DNA of 64,000 nucleotides from Dactylonectria macrodidyma. Taxonomy: Eukaryota > Ascomycota > Sordariomycetes > Hypocreales > Nectriaceae. The DNA lies in NCBI GenBank assembly GCA_020744425.1, contig JAGMUV010000012.1:1116001-1180000 (forward strand), in the 5' to 3' direction. The notes under the pieces are model-generated. The model was not told the DNA's origin. It saw only the letters and a program-made list of their open reading frames with translations, and did no database searches. Of the stretch, positions 55,101 to 64,000 are shown in pieces (position 1 is the first letter of the stretch; every line of letters begins with the position of its first letter). Made by a program: the position numbers and the translations under genes.

Positions 55101-55650
55101 TGTATCCGTTATTTGACGCACTAAACCTATTCTGTGCATCAACTAATCCTAATATGGTGAGGCACTAGGCCTAAAACGAGAGGGTTTTTGACGTAAATTA
55201 CCGCCAAAAACCCCCTTTAGGAATTTGATGGTCAAAAACGGTTTCTGACGGTCAAAAACGGAACCCTAGCTCTTAGGAACCAATACTCTCACAAACCTCG
55301 TGTGCGCTCACGTCAATCTTGCGGCTTCCTTGGAAGACGAGGCGGAACCTCGAACGATAAAGGAAGCCCAAGATTCCCTTCAGTGAGAGAACTGGTTCAG
55401 GGGAATGACTGCCGAGATGGACTCCATTAAGGAGAACGGAGTCTACACCTTATCAAAGCTGCCACCGAACCGGAAGGCACTGAGGGGGAAGTGGGTATTC
55501 AAACTCAAGAGGGGAGCGAATGGAGAAATCCTGCGGTTTAAAGCACGCTACGTGGTCCGAGGCTTCGAGCAACAAGAAGGAATCGACTACAACGAAACGT
55601 TTGCCTCAGTCGTCAAGCCTATGACCTACAAGATAAACGAGGGGGTCTAA
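52180..55650 (+). pseudogene. Copia Gag-Pol polyprotein, degenerate
   Basis: It begins ATG 52180 (MSEGKEPNLSGNLSGVAKLESSEGWINWNQEIRD). The gag part contains several stops, including TAG and TAA at likely former Gln codons (52543, about 52630). A CCHC knuckle (CSHCKRLGHTSDACW) lies near 52920. The protease motif VLDSGASMHTF is near 53170. The GAG-pre-integrase HERLGHLSENGIKAL and integrase core (HADIAGPFPDT, FVDDFTRMGWAY, DQGGENRS, TDQHEQNGIAEAFNR) form the longest open part, 53389-54609. After the MITE the frame resumes into the RT N-terminus (KGKWVFKLKRGANGEILRFKARYVVRGFEQQEG...FASVVK). The YADD-type catalytic part is missing. Confidence 0.88.
54682..55268. mobile_element. 587-bp MITE with 8-bp TSD inside copia
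   Basis: It starts TAGGGTTCCG and ends CGGAACCCTA. The 8-mer GCTCTTAG at 54674-54681 is repeated at 55269-55276. Subterminal regions are full of GGTAATTTACC and TTTTTGACGTC / GGTCAAAAAC repeats in both orientations. No coding sequence. The 8-bp duplication fits hAT (or MULE) mobilisation, but the tips do not match the hAT or MULEs in this window. Confidence 0.85.
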
Positions 55651-58466
55651 GTGCCGCAGTATCTCCTTGCGCTACAGTACGGGGGGCCTTATCGGGCACA
55701 AAAGCTCCAGATACATCATACAATGGGGCCGTGGAGAGAGGGGAAGCGTGTGCGGAGGCCGACAGGGTGGACCCTGGATCCTTGCCATGGGGAACGCCAT
55801 GAACTGGAAACTGGGAGCTGCGAGACGAGGTGTGTGCGGTCCCCTCCTTAGTGTTGCCCTCTCCAGGACAAGCGTGAGGACACGTTTTTCGCGAACCTTG
55901 GGCTAAGGAACCACAAGGATTTACAACTCCTGGGCTTGACGCCTTGGGATCCCAAACGGGTTCTTTCTGCGAGACTCCCATGATCCAACGTGGCGATCGC
56001 CGTTGTGGCTACAAGACGAGGCTGTGGCACGAACTCAAGCTCCAGGCACACGGTACGGAGCACGGTGAACGCCGTTGAGCTCGGTTCCTGCTGCGGGTGC
56101 AAGATGGATTTCAACGTTCCAGGATCGATCGCGATCCTGGCCAGCTACGGTTAGAGAGTTGAACATGAGCTGCTAATGCCAGCACCACTCGGCCGAAGCT
56201 TTGCGCTCCTCTGGGTCGTCGGGAAGAAAGCTTAGCGGTTGGGACGGTTTGGACCTGGAGTGGAGTGAGGAGGCAATCTAGGTTGCCCTGCAATGAGCTC
56301 CATGCATTGTGACTGGCTGAAACTGCGCAAGCTTAGCTCCGATCTAGCTAGCAAGTGCCTCTTGTCGTCGATCCAAATCAGGGCTATGTATCAAGTCGGA
56401 TGCTGGCTGGCGCAAGCCGCACAGCCCTCGACACCGTGGTATCATCAGACGACAACGTTGGACAGTTCGGATTTACCTGGCCAAAATCCTCCAACGCGCA
56501 TCTAAGAAGCGGGGGTCCGTCTTTCACCCTCCAGATCCCGGCCGGCGGTGTGATTCAAAGATTTGGGGCTTGGGCTAGGCCCTGATATGATGATATCAGC
56601 ATTGTGGGGCTTTCGAGATTTGCCCGGTCCAGGCCAAGAACTCACCGGTTGCAGATCTAGAGGGGAACAAATGGCGTCCTTCGTGCTAGCTCTGTCCCAG
56701 CCGCAAGGGCCTTTGTTTTTCAACAGCTCCACCCCCTCCCACAGGCAGACGAGCAGGTGCCCACACTCGGCGTTCCGTTGGAATGGCGATGTAACGACAG
56801 CGAGCGGAGGACGCCAGCCCATCGGAAGCTTCCCGAGGACGGAATCGATCGTACCAGCTCGAATAGTCGATTTCGGCAGTTGCCTCTTTCATAGCCCATG
56901 TGATCAGTTTGAGCCTCTGCAGAAACTGAGCGCGCTCATTGGTTGTTTCCGAGGGGCAAACCGGTGCCGGCCCGGTCCCAGACGCAGCTGGGATGCTGTG
57001 TAGAGATACTTCCCGATCTGTGTCCTCTTCCTTGGCCGTCTTGACTCTGGAATGGTGCTGGCGGGCGGAGTTTTATCGTAATGGATTGTGCAAAGGCTTG
57101 TTCTTCTTTGATGCCCACCCAGACCGGAGCCACCCAGGGCCCGAGACCATCTGCCTCAATCTGGTACGGTGACATCATGGTGTGGGCTCTCACATGTGAA
57201 GAGATGGGACAGAAAAAATTGGCACACGCCCAAGCTCCCAGGAGACCTCACAACTTCGAGTGTGGCCGTGCGCGATATTATTTAGATCGGGGGAGATCGG
57301 CGGCTTGCCCAATTTTATTTCCCTTCATCGAACTTCAATTTAACCCTGTCGGAATCAGAGCCTACAGCAAGAGCGCCCCTCTGCTGGAGGCATGTGCGCT
57401 GTAGAAGTTGCTTCAGTGGCTTAACCCACCCGTCTAAACTACGCAATAAACGCCCCCGCAGTAGCTCTTCTCAGTCGGGTCTCTGTGGCCTATCAGGTCC
57501 CCAAATTGGATAAAGCCTTCTTGGGCAGAACGTCATCACCAGTCATTGGATTCGACTCAACCCCCCAACAGGCTCTTCACTTCGAACCAGTCCATACTAC
57601 TCTACTACTTTTGGCACCATCCGACGTTGACACTATCGCCATAACCGTCTGGTAGGCGCCATCGCCCTCGGATTTGGAAACCTTCACCTCGATCTCAATC
57701 AGGTGGAGCGACTGGGCTGCAAAAATCGTCGAACACCGCGTTGTATCCCTTGATATTCAGCTTCCATTACGGATTTCTGGCCCGAAGTTCGCGACGCTGG
57801 CAAGCTCCGCCATCCTGCTGCTCAAGGTTGAGTCATGCTAGCCCCGTCAGTGGCCAACGAATCTACATCCCATTAGGTGCATCTATATGCCCATTGCCAT
57901 AAGGGTGCATGGGACTATCCCCGGAAAGAAACTAGTCAGATGATTAGATGACGACACAAAACTTCAATTCATTCTTAGCGGAATGAATGTTATATGACGA
58001 AGTCTAGTTGAACAGCTTGTGACTCATTCTGCAGACTCCAGCTAAAGTTGGAGGTGGCATTGGACCAGGGCTCCCATCGCCGCCCGGCAGATAAAGACAA
58101 TGATACACAACCCGCTCGATGCGTAAAGGGAGTTGTCGGGAGTGGGAAATTCAGGAATCCTGCTTTTTTGCCAGCTCAACCCAGTGCCTGGTTCTCTTGC
58201 CCTTTCCTGCCAAAGAGCGGGTACAGAGTGCTTGCCAGTCTCTCACCATCCTCATCCCCGGCTACCCAGGTCGTGCCGTTCGAACGTTGTTGTTTCTCTT
58301 ATCTGCGCTTGCTCCCTGCGTCTCTTTTAAACAGGAATGCTTCAGCGCCCGCGAGCTATTAATACTTGGACGTCCCTAGAGAGACGTTAACATCTAGTGG
58401 TGTGAGTGTCGATGATATTGTGGGCACCTGTTTCCGCCCCGCGAATGGAGTGGAGATATTTCGGCT
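55651..58466. other. 2.8-kb region without a recognised gene
   Basis: Near-balanced base composition. Reading frames exist on both strands but overlap each other and show no motifs. Nothing supports a gene; old single-copy or decayed sequence is likely. Confidence 0.4.
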
Positions 58467-58742
58467 TCAACGCGATGCTCTCCTCTTCATCTTCGACTCG
58501 TCCAATGACATATTGTACGCTCTCAATTCCTTCTCTGTCTTGGCCGATACCCCGGCATCTTGGGCTGGCGACGTTGAGGAAGACTGTGTGATATGCGTAG
58601 AAGGCGAGCTCGAACTGTGAATCGACGCTGGCATCTTCTCGTATTCTGACAGCCGACAGGAATCAGAGCAGTAAGTTGCTCCCTCTGTCTGGGTGCCACA
58701 ACTGATGCATGGATTATGCGCCCATTCCAGACCTGACGACAT
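58467..58742 (-). CDS. Small ECL1-like zinc-binding protein
   Basis: 91 residues in one exon (MSSGLEWAHNP...). The N-terminal CISCGTQTEGATYCSDSCRLSEYEK holds paired CxxC/CxxxC zinc ligands, as in the fungal ECL1/life-span-regulatory family, followed by a Ser/Thr-rich linker and a C-terminal basic helix (KTEKELRAYNMSLDESKMKRRASR). Family members in fission yeast affect chronological life span and stress response. The assignment rests on the Cys pattern and layout only. The gene lies 70 bp downstream of the helicase stop, on the same strand. Confidence 0.6.
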   Translation of the reverse strand: MSSGLEWAHNPCISCGTQTEGATYCSDSCRLSEYEKMPASIHSSSSPSTHITQSSSTSPAQDAGVSAKTEKELRAYNMSLDESKMKRRASR

Positions 58743-58811
58743 AATGGAAAGTGCTAGAAGGCCTGCAGATGTTGGGAGTAACAGCGACGGCAGGGCTGGC
58801 GCATTCTTGTA

Positions 58812-60893
58812 TTACAGAGCTCTAGGCTGTTGTGGAGCAGAATTTGCTCTCTTCAGCCCGAAACACAGCGGCATCACCATATCGGGGAACCGGCAGGAAC
58901 GTTCCCCGTCGTAGTCCGGATCTGCTGCACGGCAAATCTCCTGGGGCTGGTAACAGTTCCAGCAGACAACGTATCGCTCCAGCCAGTCCCGGTTCCGGCT
59001 CTGACAGTCCCGCAGCGCCTTCTGCTTGGCCTTGATCCAGTGGTGACGTCGGGCACAGGTCGTCACTGCATGCTCGAACGGTTTCCCCTCCACTCGACAA
59101 TACAGACAGCAGCCTAGCGTCGTCTGGAGGTCGCTCTCATACCGACTCAGCTCCTCATCACAGACCCGAGCCTGGCGCAGAACCTCCCTCGGTCCAGTAA
59201 AGACCATTTCGCTGGCGCTAGGGCGTGCTTCGGTATCGTTATCCTCTTCTGGCTCTGGGCTCGAGCTACGGATAAGCTTGGGGAGATGGAACTGCAGACC
59301 GGGTGGCCGGCGTTCGCGGTGGTGTTCGGGACAGGCGCCACAGAGCTCATCGTCTTCCATACACCACCGCCAGTCAGCCTCCTTATCAAGGAACTGGCTG
59401 AGGATCCCGCGCGAACAGTGCTGCTGTATGAGATACAACTGCATGGCCTCGCTATCGGCGCTGAGGGGTCGATCCAGCTGCAGCTGCCAGGCGGCATTGA
59501 GCAGGATGATGGATTCGGCGGGTTGGCCGTCTCGGCCACCTCGACCGGATTCCTGTGAGAAGTCTGTCATCTGGCTGGGGGCGCCGACGTGGATGACCCA
59601 TCGCACATGCGCATAGTCGAACCCAGGACCGAGGGCTGCTGTAGCTACAATAGCAGGAGAGTTGCCAGCCTGAAGCCACAGTTTGATAATCGCCCCCTTT
59701 TCGTCTGCCGTGCCCGAATCGACCGTATAGGAAGGGCAGCCCAGCATATCGGCCAGCTCGGCCACCATCTCCTTGGTTGGGCAATAGAGGATGACCCGGT
59801 CTCGCTCGCTCCGGAAGAGGTCCGTCCGTTCCCAGCAGGACTGCACGAGCCGGGTCGCTCTCTCCAGTAGGCCACCCGGGCCTCGCTCTCGCCGGACGAT
59901 ATAGCGGATATTCGGTCGATTGGTCGACTCCCGGATCGTGCGTGGCCGCACGAGCTTGTTGTGCTCGAGGAAGAGCTCGTCGTACGTCGGCGGAAGTGTC
60001 GCCGTCATCCAGACCGTCTGCGTCCGGATACGCCGCACATGCCAGGCCAGCTGCGACATACTCCGTCGATAGTCGCTCGCCGTGATCGTCAGATGGCACT
60101 CGCCGACGACAATCCGATCTAACCGCTGTCGGTCTATCAGCCGATTGGCGTACTCCAGGAACCCACCGGTGCATGCCGCCTCGGCCGAGGTGATGACGAG
60201 GGGGGCGGCGGCCTTAGTCGAGCCGGGAGACCAGATATGATACCGCAACTTGACCCTATCCAAGCGTTCAATTATGTTACCGCACAGGGCCACCGTGGGA
60301 AGGATCAGGATCGTTGTTGCCGCCCCTTCCAGTGCAGCCGCAACCATAAAGACTAGTGTCTTGCCGGATCCAGTCGCAAGGACGATAATGACCTGTTCTG
60401 CCGGCTTTGGACCCAGAGTTGCCAGCAGAGCATCGCGTTGACCCGGCCGACGCAGCTGCAGCTTGGGATCCCCGTAGAGCCCGCAGGCGACCCTAGTGAG
60501 GTCCGCCTCCTTGGCAGCCGGCCTCGTACGAAACCGCACCTTCTTGCAGGCCGTGAGCAGGCCCTGCGCTTGTGTCTCCGAGACGGTCCGGGGCCGCTTG
60601 CCCTGGAGGAGCTGGTCTATCTGGAAGAGGGTTCGCCAGCTCTGGGAGGCCCGGTAGGCACGGTGAAGCAGGGCAGTCATGGCCAGGGTCGTGCCGCCGG
60701 CATAGGCGTGGTTGAAGGTGCGGTAGCTATGGTTACTCATCCCGGCCAGGTCCGCCAGGTCCGCCTCATCCTCGACCTCCTCAGATACCGCAATCTCCTC
60801 CAGATCAAAGTTGGCCTGCTCCTTGGCGCTGAACTTCTCCTTCGTGATCGAGGCCGCGGCCTGGCGCCACCACGCCACCTGGAACTGGGGCAC
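58812..60893 (-). pseudogene. RecQ-like helicase, C-terminal part of a telomere-linked-helicase-type gene
   Basis: A 693-codon open stretch. The first 120 residues finish a tyrosine-recombinase-like module (FQVAWWRQAAASITKEKF; MSNHSYRTFNHAYAGG). The SF2 helicase follows: QxxA-like RPGQRDALLATLG, Walker A VLATGSGKTLVF, motif II VVGECHLT (Gly where DECH has the metal-binding Asp), motif III TATLPPTYDE, and C-terminal helicase motifs YCPTKEMVAELADML, IVATAALGPGFDYAHVRWVIH and QESGRGGRDGQ. The tail is Cys/His-rich (CCLYCRVEGKPFEHAVTTCARRHH; CWNCYQPQEICRAAD). Such genes lie in fungal subtelomeres. The upstream frameshift and the motif II change argue that it is dead. Confidence 0.82.
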
Positions 60894-61393
60894 CTCGGCG
60901 CGTGCGCATGCCGTGCGGAGACAGGAGGAGACCGTGAGATCCCTCCGACCTCGCCATCCAGTTTCGACCAGAGGTGTGGCGAGAGTAGGGCACCCGGCTT
61001 GCGCTGGCGGAGGAAGACTTGACGCAGCGGTGGCACCAGAGCCAGATACGTCAGGAGCAGGTCTCCAATCGCTGGAGGCAGGAAGCAGATGTTATCCTTC
61101 TCCTTCCCCGTCTGCTCTTGGCTCTTGTGATATTGCACATAGACCATTACCAGCTTCTCCCAGATCAGAAGGGAGCGACGTCGAGTACCGGTGTTGATGT
61201 AGGTGATCGAGAGTAGCTCGGGCGATCGCAGCGGGGGACCGGGTGGGACGGCCATCAGCGTCACCATGCGTTTCAAGAACTCCTGGACGTGCGCCTCATA
61301 GAGGGCGATCGCCTTCGAGCAGAGATAGGTCATGCCATCGGGATCGGTCCGCCCTAGACTCCTCGACGTCCTGCACGATTGCGGCTTTCTCAT
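60737..61393 (-). pseudogene. Second tyrosine-recombinase-like module, frameshifted into the helicase
   Basis: The reading YEAHVQEFLKRMVTLM, PPLRSPELLSITYIN, VMVYVQYHKSQEQ, FLPPAIGDLLLTYLALVPPLRQ corresponds to box I (Arg of LRSPELL) and the beta-strand Lys (QYHKS) of tyrosine recombinases. At about 60947 the frame shifts by one and box II/III continue in the helicase ORF. A coiled segment (LREDLQQATRDLDEKAAIVQDVEESR) just upstream, near 61340-61450, is in another frame, so a further indel is likely there. The recombinase assignment is inference from motif order. Confidence 0.6.
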
Positions 61394-61514
61394 CCAGATC
61401 GCGTGTTGCCTGCTGCAGATCCTCCCTCAGCCCATCGAACAGCTTCCCTTCCTATCGTGCCGCCGCCGGAGGAAGCCGTCGGTATATGCAGGGAGGCGCC
61501 GCCGGTGAAATCGC

Positions 61515-63839
61515 CTAGCAAGCCGGAGACGGTAGCGGTGTAGCTTCGAAGTACACTATCAGCCCTTTCGCGGACGAGAATGTCTGTACGTAGCATTTCC
61601 CCATCTTGCCCATCTCCCAAGCTATCTGCAGCGAGACGCCAAGCTTATGCGTCGATATATGATCTAGGATCTTAGCCCACCGGGTTGTAAAGTACGGGCA
61701 AACATTACACCGAAATGCCTTATGAACCCGGAGGCCAGGGATAGCCGCAACCTTCCCTCGCGGGACAGCAAGCTCTTTGAGCGGTCGAAGCTGAAGTATG
61801 CTAAGGCGCTCCATATATGCCTTGCACGCAGGTCCCATAAGGCGGTGCTTACGGTTTAAGTGCTGGTAGAAAGACCGCCTCCCCGGATGAATTATAGACT
61901 CGCAGGTCACGCAGATGAGGATCTGATACTCTGCATTGTAGATAAATCCTTTGGGTGGTTCTGTCGCGGCGGCCCCGGGGGTTAAGTAGCCACTGCTGCT
62001 ACTACTTATATTGAGCCCCTTCCTCTTCTTCCGGGCCATCTCGCTACTAGAGGGACTCGCCGGCCTCTTGTTCCGCCAGCCGGGATCGGGCGCAGCAGCG
62101 TCCGCCAGACATCGCCCCCGCTCTGCTGAATCATCCACCGCGTCGCCGTCCTTCACCACGTGGCTGCCCCCCGCTAAGCAGTATTCCTCGTAGTACTGCT
62201 GGTTCCAGCTTTGCCAGAGCGTAGATAGTTGACGGTACATCTCGAGAAGCTCCGGCTGCAACCATGCGGGCAAGGCCCTGTCGATAGCGTAGTCCTTGAG
62301 TAGCGTACGCGGGTGGTGGCCGACTCCCGCCGCGATCATCCGGACCGGCGTACTAGCGTCAGACGGGTAGTAGAAATTCCTCTTCTTTATAAGGTCACTA
62401 ATATGCCGCTTCGCAATAGCAATCGCCGCCTGTCGATAGAGCGATATCGTCCACGGCGTCTGTAGATCCTGGGTCAGGCTCCTCAGGGCCGCCGTTGCTT
62501 GTGTGGAGGTTAGATGCCTCTTCTTATGTTTCGGGTCCGGAAAGAGGAACTCGTTGCTATGGTACTGCGGTAGCTCGAGCTGGTTCGCTAAGAAGTCGAG
62601 GAATGGCCGGATATAAGCCAGGTAGAGGAACATAGAAGAGTCTAGGTCATCCGGAAGGTAGCGCACGACATAGAAGGCGTGGTTGTTTGAGGCGCGAGCT
62701 TTGTTATAGCTAATGATAACGATAACCCGTCCCTCGCAGATGAAGACGTTCCTGATGGCTAATTTTGTGTTTCGAAACCGGATACTCGTCGTCTCGGTGC
62801 CTCGGCCCGGTAGTCCCGCCGTTACGTGGGACGCGGAGAGGCCCATTGCGGTAAGCTCTACGCCCGCTCCCAGGTATGCCAGGCACGGGCCGGGTAACCA
62901 GTGGCCTGCCTTAGCAAGGGCCTGGCCGCGGAAGGAGGAAGACCACGCGCGGCGTGCCATCGCCTTGTAGGTGCCCGCTAGGTTATTCTCCGGTTTGTCG
63001 AGGAAGCACCAGCCCGGCTGCCGGCAGGTTAGGTCGTCGCGGATCGTGGAGAGGTCGACCGTAGGCTCCCACCCTAGCATCATCTCGGCGACTAGCTCTC
63101 GTACTTGTGCGATCGCGGCTTGGTAGGTGGCGCAGAACTCGGACAGCCGTACTACCTTGTCGTCACCGATCGTGAACGAGCGGCCCTCTAGAGCCCAGGT
63201 TAAGTTACCCCGAGGACCTTCCTGTTTAATAATACTTTTTCCGAAAGCCTTTAGCTCGACTAGCTCGCTGAGAGGGGAATGACAACCTCTTAGCATGTAC
63301 TTTGCCCGGATCGCCTCAAGATGTTCTGGCTGCGATGGGTAAGTGCGTCGGGCCGGCCAGACATACACAAGGGTGTCGTAGCTATGTAGCGGCATGATAC
63401 GGAGCGGGCGGTTCCAAAACGCGCCCTTCCGGTAGCTCGCGAGCCAGCAGCGCGACTAGTAGGACGTGGACGCCAGGGTAGCCTCAGCTCGATCGAAGAC
63501 GTCGTCGACGGCACGCATCAAGACACGCAGCCGCGCCTCCGCCGCCGCGGGGCTCCGAAGCGGCACACCTCGCCAGGCCCCGAGCAGATAGTCTTCGTTG
63601 TCCCTGTTGGGGCCTCGGGCGGGCTGCCTCGCGGAGGCTGTGATGATGTCGAGCGGTCGGTTCCGGAACAGCTCTGGCCACCTCGTATGCTTCAGCCAAG
63701 GCGTCGTCTCGTTGTCTTCGGCGCACGAGTACTCTTGGCTCTCCCGCCATATCCGGTCGGCCCTAGCTTGCAAGCGACGGTTGCGATGCCGGTGAAGAAT
63801 AAAATTAAGGGGCTTTTTCGATGAAAAAGGAAGGGGCAA
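61515..63839 (-). pseudogene. First tyrosine-recombinase-like module followed by OrsD/DUF3505-type zinc fingers
   Basis: One frame from ATG 63839 to 61515, broken by TAG at 63456-63458. The middle holds a recombinase-like series: GLPGRGTETTSIRFRN (box I Arg), VIIISYNKA-like strand with Lys, TISLYRQAAIAIAKRH (box II Arg) and AAGVGHHPRTLLKDYAID (box III His and Tyr). A basic nuclear-type stretch (RKKRKG) follows, then two zinc-finger-like units, ICVTCESIIHPGRRSFYQHLNRKH and CNVCPYFTTRWAKILDHISTHKL, the paired pattern of OrsD/DUF3505 proteins found upstream of fungal subtelomeric RecQ genes. With the downstream modules it may once have been one long protein or two adjacent genes. Confidence 0.65.
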
Positions 63840-64000
63840 GGCGAATGGCGGTCCTTTGGCGTGACCGGGGTCGGCGCGTTGATGGTACGTTCCCTTTTTG
63901 GACGAAAGAGGAGGAAAACGGACGTTGATTGGGCGGCGGGGGCTCTTTGGAGGAAAAGGCAGGGCGACTACAAACAGTAGATTATCATGAGGGAAAGAAG
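63840..64000. other. Window end, upstream of the recombinase-like frame
   Basis: 161 bp; no telomeric repeat (TTAGGG) or other feature is visible. Confidence 0.4.

Larger units (their letters stand above)
51468..55650 (+). mobile_element. Copia (Ty1-type) retrotransposon remnant
   Basis: A 5' LTR, PBS, gag, protease, integrase and the start of reverse transcriptase in the Ty1/copia order (integrase before RT). Interrupted by many stops and by a 587-bp MITE. It ends abruptly around 55650 in the RT with no 3' LTR. Confidence 0.88.

Noticed and set aside
57081..57404. 107-codon plus-strand ORF
   Set aside because: No motif, overlapping frames on both strands, and no splice or promoter support.
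61515..63839. Starship captain (DUF3435) recombinase
   Set aside because: Although recombinase-like boxes are present, the sequence lacks the familiar DUF3435 blocks and is followed by OrsD-type fingers and a RecQ helicase, so it is not called a Starship.

Overview
The window comes from a filamentous ascomycete (Pezizomycotina). Genes are split by 50-75 nt introns with GT/AG ends and CTAAC-like branch points. The metabolic enzymes are fungal types. The transposons are fungal pogo/Fot1, MULE, hAT, chromovirus and copia families. I see no tRNA, rRNA or CRISPR array. Several dead ORFs carry CAA/CAG-to-TAA/TAG changes, a CpA-to-TpA pattern that resembles repeat-induced point mutation (RIP).

Layout. 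Bases 1-1583 hold a pogo/Fot1-like element that runs off the left edge. From 1612 to 34717 lies a broken-up metabolic gene cluster: a secreted berberine-bridge-type FAD oxidase (1612-3329), a Baeyer-Villiger monooxygenase (4197-6128), a PHBH/salicylate-hydroxylase-type FAD monooxygenase (19648-20923), a SnoaL-like protein (21551-22331), an SDR (22785-23558), a second FAD oxidase (24467-25984), a fungal transcription factor remnant fused end to end with a truncated P450 (26743-29887), a frameshifted acetolactate-synthase-like TPP enzyme (30745-33254) and a dienelactone hydrolase (33817-34717). No PKS, NRPS or terpene cyclase is in the window, so this looks like the tailoring or catabolic part of a cluster, or a decaying one. 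Several intact genes form divergent pairs.

The cluster is split by transposons at 6924-19303: a dead MULE with an 8-bp TSD (MULE-1), a remnant of a zinc-knuckle protein, and a hAT element whose otherwise open transposase gene is interrupted by a second, apparently intact MULE (MULE-2, also with an 8-bp TSD).

From 34.8 to 55.7 kb the window is almost solid transposon sequence: a solo LTR, pogo-2, a near-complete chromodomain Gypsy element (37634-43925), pogo-3, a pogo-4 remnant, pogo-5 (whose right end has been replaced by an inverted copy of its left end), and a dead copia element carrying a 587-bp MITE with an 8-bp TSD.

The right end (58.4-64 kb) has a small ECL1-like zinc protein and a long degenerate locus of the kind found near fungal telomeres: tyrosine-recombinase-like module, OrsD/DUF3505-type zinc fingers, a second tyrosine-recombinase-like module, then a RecQ-like helicase. 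That suggests a subtelomeric position. The linkage of recombinase-like modules to a RecQ helicase is the most interesting architecture in the window.
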